64,000 nucleotides of DNA from Siphlonurus alternatus. Taxonomy: Eukaryota; Arthropoda; Insecta; Ephemeroptera; Siphlonuridae. The position numbers were made by a program, and so were the translations under genes. Shown here piece after piece: positions 11,800 to 25,457 of this stretch; the stretch's first letter is position 1, and every line of letters starts with the position of its first letter. The notes beneath the pieces are model-generated. The model saw nothing but the letters and a program-made list of their open reading frames with translations, had not been told where the DNA came from and ran no database searches. The DNA lies in NCBI GenBank assembly GCA_949825025.1, contig OX463786.1:11832387-11896386 (forward strand), in the 5' to 3' direction.

Positions 11800-11924
11800 T
11801 GTACACTCGTTGTCTTGAAAAATTTCCCTCTTGCAGCCTCTTGTTAATCACCATGTCCTGTGTTATTCTTATGGAGCATTGTGAAAAAACCACAAAGGGA
11901 AATTTTCCGAGGCAACAACTGTAC
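11800..11924. mobile_element. Hairpin MITE family A, copy 3
   Basis: Left arm TGTACACTCGTTGTCTTGAA then TTCCCTCTTGCAGCC. The right end reads GGGAAATTTTCCGAGGCAAC then AACTGTAC. The centre is partly deleted, so the right inner arm is short. Confidence 0.8.
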
Positions 11925-13310
11925 CCTCCACTCCAAATATTCGTCAGTATGCTTATAAAGGGTTGATTTGGACTGTTTTATTTGAATGGAGTGTACAGAG
12001 CTCAATACCCACTCCACAAAATCCGTGAAAACATAATAAACAGTACATAATATTTGAGTTCTGTATACCATGAAATGTTATTTAAGATTGAAGTTATTGA
12101 TATTATACTAACTTAGGGTCTGTGAACTAAGCTGTCATTAGCTCTCTTCGTAAATACATAATCAGAAAGAATCGATTTTCATTGTACATGGAACATAAGG
12201 TTAATCAATAAAAATTGATTACTTTTTATTGTGTATTTGCGAACGTAAATACATGTGGGGTACTTTAGTATTGTTTAGAAGATACAATTTATTAGACTGA
12301 TCTGTGTTTTAAATGTGATATATTATTTATATATTTTCTTTATTTAATTAACAACATTCATGAAAATTTTTATTACATTTTTGATTAACAACTTTCCCTA
12401 AGCTTACATGTTAAATATTTGCATGACTATGACGTCATAGCGTTTTTGCAACATGGTGTTCTATTGACAGTACATAACTCGAGGTCCTCTATCCAAATAT
12501 GCAATAAAAACTTTTCATGAAGGTTGTCCATTGTTAAATGCATTGTTACACCTTGTTCTATATAGTACTGTTTAAATATCACCTGATAACTGTTATATTA
12601 ATGTAACATAAGGGAAATATAGTAAATCAAATAAAATTTAATACAATAAAGTACGTTATACAATCATGTATGGTTTATTGAATTTAGTCGATGGACGTTG
12701 AAAGATATACCTGCGAATTACTTGCACGTTGGTAGAGGGTACTGTTATATCTCCTTAGTTTAAACCTTTGCTAAATAACTGACAGCAAATATGGTGCTCC
12801 ACACAATATCTTCTGTAACAGTTAAATTAATTTAATACTCTCTCAAGTAATAGGAAGTGTGTTATGTTCAAGAAAAATTAGTTTTAAAACTTTTCAGAGG
12901 GGTTCGCAATAGTTACGGTTTAATTTGTTATAACTGAAATATCTTACAAAAAGGCAAGAAGAAACCTTACACTCTTGCATGTGCATATTTATATAATCAT
13001 AATTACCATTTAATTCTTTACATTTAATTTGCTTTTTCTTAGGGTGCATTGTTTTAGTGAAATCATATATAAATACATTTCACGATACTTATTAATATAA
13101 TAATATATTGTATCTCAAATTAAAATAAAATATATACTTTTTTATTACGTATTAGCGTATATCACACAAAATTTTAGTTAGAGAAATAATAAAGAAAGGG
13201 AGTTTCAAAATAATTGTTATAAAATAAAACAATAGTTACAAAAATCGCAAATTATTTTGTCTATATTGAATGACATTAAATAGGAAATTCCTTATAATAT
13301 TGAAATGGCA
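11925..13310. other. AT-rich intergenic with one dispersed repeat
   Basis: No gene seen. A 98 bp segment at 12409-12506 recurs in an intron at 55.6 kb and is listed separately. Confidence 0.5.
12409..12506. repeat. Dispersed repeat, copy 1 (partner at 55634)
   Basis: TGTTAAATATTTGCATGACT, ATGACGTCATAGCGTTTTTG and AACTCGAGGTCCTCTATCC align with the intron sequence at 55634-55745. No inverted ends are obvious. Confidence 0.55.
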
Positions 13311-13530
13311 TCAACTCTTATAATAGTTAATCAGGCTAAATACTACACAACATATTTTGATTTAATAATAAAAAGCAACCATCTTGTACAATGTACATTC
13401 TTTATTGTAACAAAATAAATAATCCAGAATACACTATTCCACGATCCAGAACATGAATTAGGGAGTAATGTAGGATGTTGCGATAATGGGAACTTATTAA
13501 AACGCTTGAAAATGTACATCACATTCAATA
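13311..13530. repeat. Direct duplication, unit 1
   Basis: Shares TTAATCAGGCTAAATACT, AATCCAGAATACACTATTCC, TAGGGAGTAATGTAGGATGT and an end block AAAACGCTTGAA then TACATCAC with 13706-13925. The repeat period is about 395 bp and divergence is substantial. Confidence 0.6.
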
Positions 13531-13705
13531 ATTTATCTTTATTTATGTACTGTACATTTTAAATAATCACCTCAGTGCTTCACAATCGTGTAATATTTCT
13601 GTGAAATCGTACCTCACCTTTCCATGTTATTTAATATATCGGGCATAATATATATGATAATATATAGATTATTAATAAAAATAACTTATTGACATTAACT
13701 TTTGT

Positions 13706-13925
13706 TATGGTCAATCAGGTCAAATACTTCGCTGTGTTATTTTAATAAAAAAAAAAAGGTTGCAACAATGTTCTATAGTTCATTTTTGACATTCCCTAGT
13801 TTAACATAAAAAAATCCACGATCCAGAATGCACTATAGTATATAGGGAGTTATGCAGGATGTTGCAGAGATAGGAAATCGTAAGAGAAAACGTTTGGCAG
13901 AGTATGTCAAGTATTTCTACATCAC
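13706..13925. repeat. Direct duplication, unit 2
   Basis: Second copy of the 13311-13530 unit: TCAATCAGGTCAAATACTTC, CCACGATCCAGAATGCACTA, TAGGGAGTTATGCAGGATGT and TTCTACATCAC in the same order. Confidence 0.6.
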
Positions 13926-14719
13926 TTCAAATCACAACAATCTGTTTATCATAACAATGACACGTTCTCCATAACAGCAACAATCATCATCCGCTATAAA
14001 AATTATAGTTGAGAAAATATTTTAACAATAGTCCTTGTTTTAAGGTTTTCAATAGTGAAACTTCCCAATATTATTTTAGAGTTAATTCTTTGTAAAAATA
14101 AAGTTGGGTTTTAACAGACATTAATTATTACTGTTTTACTCCCATAGCGAGAATGATCTTTTCTTGGATTGATTTGGTAAATTGCAATGCTAACGTATGT
14201 TAATTGTAAATGCATTTATAATAATTTTCTAATGCACTACTAAAATTAGTAAAATTCAACCTTCGGATTATGATTTACTATTCCTATAAGCACTCTCCTT
14301 ACGGACATCCTTATATTTATTTTATTATCTAATTTATTTGTAAAACATTATAAATAATAATAATAAATATTTAATAAATATTTTAAAAAATAAATTATAC
14401 AGTTTAAAATGTAATAAAATAAATGTTAGCATAAAATTTTATGTAGATTTTATTGTTATTTATTTTATTTTTTTTTTTAAAAGTAAATTAAATTAATTTT
14501 TTGTATCACCTAAATTGGGATAGATAATATAGTTCACTAGAATTTTCATATAATATGTGGTATAATCTAGGCACATGATGTATATAAATATCTACAAATA
14601 AACATTAGGTGATTTGAAAGCAATACAAATTTACTTATAATGTCTAAATAATAATATTCCACAATTGTTAAATAATACACAATGACAAAGCTCATTAATA
14701 AAAACATCCTTAAGGATGT
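13926..14719. other. AT-rich intergenic, no gene seen
   Basis: No gene, RNA or repeat recognised. Confidence 0.5.
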
Positions 14720-14734
14720 AAACGTAATCGCTTT

Positions 14735-14870
14735 TATTTACGCCTCGGTGAGATCGAAAACAAAAGACTGACGTAATTGATTAAGCACCAGTGACGTCAC
14801 TTCCTGTGATTGGTGGGCGTGGAACCACGGGGTTAAACCGCGGCGATCTAGAACAGTCAAATTAATGGAC
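14735..14870. promoter_or_regulatory. GC-richer island with promoter-like sites
   Basis: In A/T surroundings this patch has a consensus CRE palindrome TGACGTCA (14792-14799), an inverted CCAAT box ATTGG (14809-14813) and GGGCGTGG (14815-14822), a KLF/Sp-type GC box, within 31 bp, plus CCGCGGCGATC just after. Such spacing fits a promoter or enhancer. I see no first exon on either side, so the target is unknown. Confidence 0.35.
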
Positions 14871-17800
14871 CAATTTTAGATGTACGTCATTTTTACTTAT
14901 TATGTATGAATTTTGTCCCCTTGTAGTTATTTTGTTGGTCAATTCAGCAAATATAATACTAGAAAATTCCAAGTCTCAAAAAACATTTTACATGCAGTTT
15001 CAACGATTGATATTCAAAAATTTTAAATACTAAGACACTTTTTCAACATTCATACTACATTAATTAATATACCGGAGGTTATCATTGTTATTTCTTTACA
15101 ATATATATAATTTTTCTAGCCATAGAACAGAATTTTTTTCTTTTGATTTAAGTTGTGAATTTTAATGTTTTTTTAATTCAGCACGCGTTATTAAAAAAGT
15201 TATGAGTATTAAATTATTATAAATGAAAAAAATATATATATTTTAATTACAACATTTTACTTTTCATTTAATAATTAAATTTTGTAAAATTTTAAAAATT
15301 AAAACAATGCATGTTTAAATGTATAAAAAATAATTTAAATTGCAGTAAAGTACAACGTATGACAAACTTTGAAAAAAAAGGAAGTTACGATGATGTCATA
15401 TCGGCAACGATTATATATATATTATGTTCAATAATAATATATAATGTAAATGTGTATTGTTCAACAATTAATAACAATAGGAGAATCAAGAGGAAAAATA
15501 GAACTCCCTTACCAAATATTTGCATCGTTACATCCCAACTGATGATATTAATTTCTTGTGTTTAACAAAATGTAGATTACCAACTAAACAATTTAGCAAT
15601 TTAGTTATTTTTTCTGTCGTGCATTATTATGAACTTACATTGTTCTGCATTCATCGTTAAATTGTGATATATATTAATATTAGTACATTTTATTTTGCGG
15701 TTGTTTGTTTTATTAAAAGAAAGTCATCATCATCGGTTAACTTTTTCCTCATTGTGTGGCTATTGGAGCCGAAACGTTCGACTTATTTTCACTTCTCGTG
15801 GAATGTGCCCGACCTAAAGTGATTAATTGTTATATTGATTGGATTTGACGGACTTTGCAGATATACTTTCATTAACTAAACAAAACCTTTTTATATGTAT
15901 AATACAATGCTAATTTATGAGCTATTTCCTACAGAAAGCATTGTTTATTCATTGAATACTATTTTCTTGGACGTTTATTTGATCAATTTGCATTGAAGTA
16001 CATTGATCTCATATATATTTTCAATAAAAAAAGGTGCATGGTATATAGGAATAGTAAATTTATGAGGTTTCTTGATGTAAAGAAGACAATATTTTATTTG
16101 CAAAAAAATTCCTTTTATCATTTAATTGACATATTATAAGAAAAACAACCAAAGTTTCTTAATTTTCAAATATTGTCAAATATAAACTAAAGCGTAAAGT
16201 GATGTTTCAAATATTGTTTGAAATTTGTTAGAACCATATATTTTATTATAAAATGAAAATGGTTTTACTGTTTTAAAAACTATAAAAAATGGAAAAATAA
16301 AAATATATGAAAAACATGAAAGTTTTGTACATATTTTATTCATGCATAGTCAGCAAACTCGGCATTATTATGTTTATTTTAATTATAAATTATCAAGTAC
16401 TAACATTTTAAGTTTATAATTATTACTGCTGTTTTGAAATAGAAACCGAAGAAAGTGCGCAATAATTAAAATAAATATATTCATAAGAGAGTTGCAATTA
16501 TAAAGGCATTAAAAGATTAAAAGTCTATTATTTATGAATAATAATAATATGTATATTATATACCTCAAAGTTATATAATAATTACTATATAAGTAGATGT
16601 ATCATAATAATGATTGTCATTATTTGCTCACCTTTTTTAATGAGTCCATAGTTACATTTATTAAAAATATTGTATTTTACACGCATATTTTCATTATTCT
16701 AATTTTTCTTACAATTGCATTAACACATGGAAATATTTATAATAGACAATTATACTAATTGAACATGCACAAAAAATGGAATAATTTAGTACCCACTATA
16801 TTATGTTTACTTACACAATTCAATAAAAAATTCATGTAAGTTCTCCACTGTATGACCAAAGATAGAGTCTTAATTCTAGGATTAATTTAAGGAAATTGCA
16901 AAGATACGAGATGTAAATAACTCAAATGCATGCTTAATTATTTAATATAAATATTATGTATTATATATGTTACCAAGATTTTAGTTGTATAATAATTTTG
17001 TACTGTACGTGTGTATTTTTACTAAAAAAAAATTTTTATGAACCATTTTATTATTTATAATCGGATTACCTAACCTGTAGTCTGTTTTTTTGAATAAATA
17101 TAAAAAAAGGTTCTAAGGTATGACATAACTATACTTATCAATCTTATCATCATTCAGGATTCTCACCAACAGCTAGAGTACTAAGTATCATTGAGTAAGG
17201 TAGACACTTACCATTATTAGTGCGAAACTTAAAAATTTTTCTTTGAATTTACAATAAAATTTAAAAAAAAATTAAAATTGTATTTAATTCGTACATTTCC
17301 TTCACATTCCATTGAAAACAACATAAAACGTGACCACGACATAAATAATGAGAGCATACTTGACATGAACACATGCTGGTTTGAAGTTCACGAGAAAGCA
17401 AAAATTGCATGAACACAACCAGAGCGAGACAAACGTTTAACTCAGCGTGTGTTTACCTCCCGTCATGCTGCTCAGATTACTCTGCAAATTGCAGTCTGCA
17501 CGCACTGCTTAGCATGTATTAGGACCTTCATTATGTTGTCTATACTGATGATCTATATGGATGTTTAAATTATATATTAATTAATTTTATGTTTTTTAAC
17601 AGTAAAATATCATATAACTTTATGAGCCTTATATAGATTTACAGTATATTTAAGTTGATATCTTATATGGAATTAGCCGGAAATGCAAAGACCTTCATAA
17701 CTATGGTTTCCACGTTTCCTGAGTTGAATTAAGAAAATAATAATGAATAATTTTGTAGATAAATCCTTATTAATCTATTATTTACCCACTTCTAAGATGT

Positions 17801-20033
17801 TTAATTGAATGTATTTATTATATACGTCTGAAGGTCTAAACCTTGATGAATTTACTGTCATCTAACTTATAATTCATATTAATACTACTATTGCAAATGT
17901 GTATGTGAAATTTCAGAGTTAAAGAAATAGCTAATGTACAAATATATATCGATCGTAGTTTTCTGTAGAGAAATTCGCACAAGTCAACAATTTATAAATA
18001 TGAACTCAAACTCGCCTCTAGGTCAAACTATATGAACCTTTTTACAGCTACCAAAATCGATGCATAGCGTCAGAAAAGAGGCTTGAAACTTGGAATCTGT
18101 TTATAATCTTTCAGTTATTTTGATTTTTCTTCCTACAGTTTTAGATTTCTACCAGAAGTAGCCGGAAGTGACAAGTTTAATGACCTTTCTTTGTACATTA
18201 TTTCAATTTTCAAACACTGCATATCATTATATTATTATATAGCTAGTATTTATAATGTACCTTTTTGCTGCGACTTCAAAAAATAATATATGCTTGAAAA
18301 AAATTATTACACTTTCAATATTTTTCAATTTTTATTTAGTTTCTAATTTATTTTAAAACTAAAAAAACATTGAAAGCAACATCTAAATGAAATATCATAT
18401 GTAATGCTACGAGAGTTATATGAGGGTCATAAATGTTTTCATACAAAGAACATGAAAGTTCTTGTAAAATATTTTTTGTGCATATATGAAGTGAATGTAA
18501 CTACATTTAAAGTATACTGAACTTAGCGAAAGCTGTCAAATTTATTAATTTTCCATTAAAAAACATGCAACTTTTATCATATTTATGTTATTTATTATAT
18601 TAAAGGTATAAAAATGTAAGCATACTTTCTTAATTTTTAATGTTTGCATTTCAAGCATGATAAAGTATGTAAAAATGATTCTTCTTTGGTTTTTAATTTA
18701 AACTTTTAATTATTTATTTTCATCTCAAATTAAGACGTTTCTACTGCACCTATTCATAATAAATCTTTATTCTTTTATTTTTGTGATATTTGATATAATT
18801 TATTCGAGCAAGTTTCAATAATTTGTATAATAAAGATTGTACTTTTGCATACTGAAATTTATTCTATAATTTGTCACTTACACCTCGGGAAAGCAAGTAC
18901 GTTCTCTCTATGGCATTATCAGTAAATGCAAATGCAGCCTATATATGAAGGTTGCATTTCTTTACAGTTAGATTTATCTGTCTTTTTGTTTAAAATTGCA
19001 TACATGCTGCAACTCCCAGTCTTCTATAATTGGAGCTCAAGACCAAATAAATAAGACATCAGCAGGTTAATTGAAGCTGTCCCAAGGTGTATTGCATTTA
19101 AAGTATTTTATTGTACACCAAAACATAATGTTCATATATTTCTATAAAATGTAGTTAAGATACTAAAAAAGTAATTTTTCAAAGTCATGTTGTGAAAAAT
19201 TTTATATTGTCACTGTAAATTTTTTAACAGAAAATTTGTTCAAGATGAACATAGGTTTGCTGCAATGTTTAAATATTGATAATATTATCATCTAGAAATT
19301 TTCTAAATTACAAATTAAAAAGGTTTTCATTACTTTTATGGTAACTTATAATAGTTATACATTAACTTGAAAGATACTATGTTTCACTTTTATGGCTGTA
19401 CTGTACGTTTCTCTAATGATGTTTATATCTGCCTACAGGACGTGATTCGTTTTTTGTGGACTTAAATGGCACGAGTCGATCGTTGTTCGCTGTGAAGATT
19501 TCGCTTCCGGTAAGTAAAACCAAATTAAAATTAAATCTCCACAGGTAGATCAGCTTTTGCAAAGTTAAAGGTTCAATGAAATGAAAGTTGTAAATGAAAT
19601 AGAAACCAATAATTAATTGCAAAAAAAAGTTTCATAAAAATTTTAATAATAAGTATATTATTTTAATAAAAAAAGTCATTTTCAAAAATTCAGTTTTTTT
19701 ATTATGTATTTTTTTTAATACATACTATGTTTTTTTTTAAGAGTAACAAACAATAATAACATTAGTCTTTATTTAAAATATTAATTGTTATATCTTACTT
19801 TTAAGTTTTTATATATAATATTCATTGTTATTAACCTGGATCTATTAAATGGAAATAACAAGCCACAAATTCACTCTTTATGTGCAATTGCAATGTTATC
19901 ACTAATTCTACTAATCTACATAGCGACATTCTCATCAAATGAAGAAAAGAAAAATTTGAAAATTGAAAATTTATATGGAACAGTATGCTAAATAATAATT
20001 ATGAGCATATCAAATAAATTTCTTGGATTAAAC
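14871..20033. other. 5.2 kb AT-rich intergenic DNA
   Basis: No gene can be supported. A patch at 15721-15860 contains GGAGCCGAAACGTTCG, a motif style common in repeat tails, and 17457-17481 is a weak exon candidate (both under findings). Pieces at about 17670 and 18155 contain AGCCGGAAATG and AGAAGTAGCCGGAAGTG, resembling family F termini without the rest of the element. Confidence 0.5.
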
Positions 20034-20036
20034 GTA

Positions 20037-21172
20037 CAGTCCGTTCATAATAAAATAGAACAACAAAGGATCCTTTGTTTCCTTTGTTGTCAATTTCTTA
20101 TCACGGCTGATAGTGGAGTTCCCTCCTTCTGGCTTATCACAGCGCTCTGTGATTAGTGTGCTGTCTCATCGGTGTCAGCTACTCACTTGCTTGCTTTCTC
20201 TCTCTCCTCTCGCTCGCTCTCTCTCTATAGCTCTCGATAAAATGTAACATAACAATGAAATCTTTACGTAAGAAAAAAATGGCGATCAACATTTTTCTTC
20301 TCCTTGCATAAAATTTAAGCTTCTTATTATTTATTTTATTTTTATTAATTTATTTCACCCAATAAATTATGATTTTTAAAGAAATTTTTAACGAATCATT
20401 ATAATAAAACGGTAAATATGTATTATTACAATTATGATAATTTGTTGATAAACAGACTAAAAAGTATAAACGTATTTAATAATACTTGTCCAACAATTCT
20501 TTACATAATTTGAAGGTTACCTTAAACTTAAGCCGAAAAAATTTATGTGTTAAGCTTTACTATAAAAAACAACTTTTTATATTAATAATATTAATTCCTT
20601 TAATACAATGTAAAGTAATTTTTAAAGACGATAAAGAATTAGTGAGAAACCATTATTCACACATCTGTGATTATACTTCAATTTTTATTTTTTTTTTTTT
20701 TCATTTCATTTCAAATATTATGTAGACATTTTTAAAATGCATAATTTAACATAAATAAATATTATAAATACAACATTGCAAATTATATTTTAAAGTTTAA
20801 ATTTTTATTTGGTATTCTTATATAATAAATGAAATAAATAAAAAAAAGGTTATAAACTGTAATTAATGATATTAAAAAAATAACATTGAAATAAAAATAT
20901 TTAATATGATGTTTTACACTTCTTTCGTCAGCGCAAATGATATTATTAAGACCTATTTTAACATGCAGTAAATATGTAATAATACATATTTACCGTTTTA
21001 TTATAATGATTCGTTAAAAATTTCTTAACAAAATCATAAATTATTGGGTGAAATAAATTAATAAAAATAAAATAAATAATAAGAAGCTTAAATTTTATGC
21101 AAGGAGAAGAAAAATGTTGATCGCCATTTTTTTCTTACGTAAAGATTTCATTGTTGTTACATTTTATCGAGA

Positions 21173-21252
<80 letters not shown>

Positions 21253-21428
21253 AGAGAGAGAGAGAGAAAGCAAGCAAGTGAGTGGCTGACACCGATGAGA
21301 CAGCACACTAATCACAGAGCGCTGTGATAAGCCAGAAGGAGGGAACTCCACTATCAGCCGTGATAAGAAATTGACAACAAAGGAAACAAAGGATCCTTTG
21401 TTGTTCTATTTTATTATGAACGGAGTGT
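20037..21428. mobile_element. Mariner-like foldback element, 1.4 kb, non-autonomous
   Basis: Begins CAGTCCGTTCATAATAAAAT and ends with the mirrored ATTTTATTATGAACGGAGTG, each flanked by TA, the target duplication style of Tc1/mariner elements. The inverted arms are about 400 bp (20037-20440 and 20970-21428), including a TCATCGGTGTCAGC / GCTGACACCGATGA pair and a CT/GA microsatellite (short in the left arm, expanded in the right). The 530 bp spacer has only AT-rich chance frames, so there is no transposase. It must rely on an outside enzyme. Confidence 0.8.
21179..21268. repeat. (GA)n microsatellite within foldback arm
   Basis: About 68 bp of pure GA, then interrupted GA. The left arm counterpart is only about 35 bp and interrupted, so this tract expanded after the arms formed. 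Confidence 0.9.
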
Positions 21429-21430
21429 AC

Positions 21431-22148
<718 letters not shown>

Positions 22149-25100
22149 AATCTTAAATCTTGACCAAATTACACAAAATAGTATGTCAAAAATATTAAAT
22201 CAAAACACAACAAAAAAATTATACCTGAATAAAGCTCTTTATAAAAAAAAATCTGATAAAAAAAATCATATTAAAATATACTGATATGATATTTAACAAA
22301 AATAGTGTAAGGATACAAGAATAAAAAAAAACATTTTATTATTTTATTACTATAATCATTTTGTTGATTGATAGATTGTATCAATGGTTAGAGTTTTATA
22401 AGAATATATAATTAAGATTTCATTGATAAAAATAATAAAAAAAAAACTATAAAAAAATTGGTTCAATAAATTTTAGAAATTTACACCATATAAAACTTAG
22501 AGAGTTTTATTCAATTTTAAATCAGTATTTAATTTATTATACAGTATTATAATTCGTGCAATATTATGCTTAAATCTCTATTCATTATTATGGCTCAGAT
22601 AATTAATTAAAAATTGCAACATCACACGACTTCTTACACTTTTACGATGAAAATTTTATAGCTTTGTTAACAGCAAAATTTTTAATTAATTGTTTATATT
22701 TAACAACTTTTTTTGTGTAAATAAAATCATGATTGATATTCATAAAAAAATATAACAGTGTATTTTATAGTACCTTCTTTTTTTTTTTTTTGCAATTCTA
22801 AATTAGTTTTTAGCAATCAAAAAGATTTATAATTTTACAACTTTAAAAAACTAATTATAACCATTGACCTTTTTAGTTAACAAATTTCGGTATCATAAAG
22901 AAAATGGGTATTTTCAGCCAAACTGAACATTTCTTGAACGATCATGATAACTCAGTGTTAACACGATTGGTTTTCTAATCAGACGATCAGGAGTTAGACT
23001 CCAGCCAATGCCTCCAATCACTGAAAATAACAGAAATGCAATGTTATTAATTTTTAGGATATACAGAAAATAGCGGGAAATATTGAAGATTTAGAGCCAG
23101 TGATCAAAGTGTATAATAGATAGTTCACTCTATACACGCTGACAGTGATGTTTTAATTACAAATAAAGGGGAAGGGATGAATTCGAAACGAACATAATAG
23201 CATGGTAAATTTATAGTGGAAAAGTGGAAATAATATTATGGGTGCCCTAAATCCAATATAGATTATACATTTTCAACTATTTCTGATATACATTCTAATA
23301 TTGATTTAAAATGACTTTCTACGGTACATTTATTAAAAATATATCACAAATTAGAACTGAAAAAGCAGATTTGATGAAGAATATAATGAAACATAACAAT
23401 ACTAAAAAATAATTTACGCGAATAATTTGTTGGTGTAAAGAATACTATCTAAAATTAATTCATGGTTTTGAAGTGAATGAATAAATAAAAATCATGAATT
23501 AATGAATCTAAATATCATTTTAATCTAATTTAATTTACATGTTATCAGTGCATGTGTTAAGATATAAAAAATAATCATTAATCATTACAAGCAATGCTTT
23601 ATATTTCACATTTACATTGGAGCTTCTACGATAATCTAATATAAAGAACACGGAAAAGAATATACAAAAAAAATCTATAACAAAAGTTAAATGTTTGTAA
23701 TCCAGGCCAAAATGGACTGTCCATTCATCGCAGAATAAAAAAGCAATTGAATAAATTGTTTATTATGATTCAAACTGCACTTAAGATGAAGAGTATTGTA
23801 GGTCACTGTTTTTTATTAATGATTTTTTAATGGTTTATTTTTCAAATTAGCGCCATTTCAAATTACCAAGCTACTTAAGGAGATTAAACCAAATTCCTAA
23901 GAGGAGTTAAGTTAAAAAAAAATTTAATGTTCTTTAAGAAATGTGGAGATAAAAAATAATGAATGACAGCAAGGTTTGACCATGATTATGCTGTTTTTAT
24001 TATTAAAGTCTAAAAGAAAGTAAAAATGTCTTAATTAAAAATATTATAAAAAATTATACATGAAATATATTAAATATATACGCAAGTCATAATTTTGGAA
24101 AGAGAGTTGCGTAAAATATTAAAACGTAAAAGTTTAAAATAATAATCAAAATAAATAAGAGCAAATTTCTCATTTATTTTATATTATTTTACATGCTTTT
24201 GCCAGAATGTATATTAATGTCGTGAAATTATTCCGTATTATGTATACAACCTTATTTTAATTAATAATTTAACAATGTATTTCTTAACAAAAATTTAATA
24301 GGAGGTTCAAAAGTTACTTAAAATTTAACTTCATTATTTGAGTGACGAGAAAATGGGAAAACTAATAATCAAATAGTCGCCAAACTGCAAATTTCATAGT
24401 GCCGTGTTTTTATATGATTATACTTTTTTAAAAATTTTCTTCTATCCAGTAAAATGGTATGATTATGAAACTCAGAACGTTTTATTTCCGTTTAGTTGGT
24501 AATTTAAGACACGTGTTCGCCCACGATATCTACCAGCTTCTAGAAATGGTATGGTCTACTTTATTTATAAGTACAGTTCAGGAATTGAAGATATGCTGGG
24601 TTTCATTTTTATTTAACTATTTACTGCCGGAGTTTAATTGTGATTTGAGCAAAATTAAAGGGAGGGGTAGGGGAGTCACAACAGCTTTTTTTTTCGGGTA
24701 TTTCATATCAAAATCTGAAATTTTTAGTCTAATTAAAGCGTTTTAAAGTTTGCATTATAATTATATATCTTTATTTTATTGTTAAAATTTTTTAATTTTT
24801 ATTAATTCTGATATTAAAATTATTATATAATTTTATTGAAATATATTTACAATTATTGTAGCATAATTTTCAAATTAAAAAACAAAATGTTAATTATAAT
24901 TTATAAATTAAACTAATCGATGTTTTATAACAAAGATTAAAAAAGCTCTCGTTCAGGGGTTATGGTACTGACAGATTAAGTCAGGGGAGGAAATATGATA
25001 AATGGGAAAACAATGTTAATTTGTTGGCACCAATATTAATAGTTAAAGCAAGTACTTGGTGATAATTATGGTGCTATAAATGTGAGCCTTTTTTCCCACT

Positions 25101-25391
25101 CAATTTAACATTTGAAGATGCAATAAAACAATCTCAAACTTCCTGTGAATTACTTGTATGATATTTTATAATAGTGATGAAAATTTCTGCACGCTTTGTT
25201 ATATGTACATAATATAAAATTTTGTTGTAACCTTCAAATTGTTGAAGCGTCAAGAATTTTCAATTGTTGTCGCCAGACTGAAAAGTCAGTGCACTGCACT
25301 TTTTTAATGGTTGCGTGTTAAACAATGCTCACTCAACTAGAACGATTGCAGTCTATTACTATGGGAAGCTAAATTTTATGATACTTCAGTG

Positions 25392-25393
<2 letters not shown>
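22149..25393. other. 3.2 kb AT-rich intergenic DNA
   Basis: No gene supported. A 95-codon plus-strand frame at 24459 has no recognisable domain, and I read it as chance. One tRNA-like segment is listed separately. Confidence 0.5.
22944..23010 (+). repeat. tRNA-like sequence (SINE head or tRNA pseudogene)
   Basis: Order of parts resembles a tRNA: a D-arm-like AACTCAGTGTTAACACG, an anticodon-arm-like segment around TTTTCTAATC (a TCT anticodon would be Arg), and a T-arm-like CAGGAGTTAGACTCCAG. The acceptor stem does not pair, the T loop has lost the invariant TTCGA, and the anticodon stem is imperfect, so it is not a functional tRNA. A tRNA-derived SINE head is the best reading. Confidence 0.4.
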
Positions 25394-25456
<63 letters not shown>

Positions 25457-25457
25457 T
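25394..25457. repeat. (AT)n microsatellite, SINE tail
   Basis: Sixty-four bases of alternating A/T with one break near 25431. It lies exactly at the 3' end of the minus-strand SINE, where simple-repeat tails are expected. Confidence 0.85.

Noticed and set aside
24459..24746. 95-codon plus-strand frame
   Set aside because: No recognisable domain, in A/T DNA where frames this long arise by chance.
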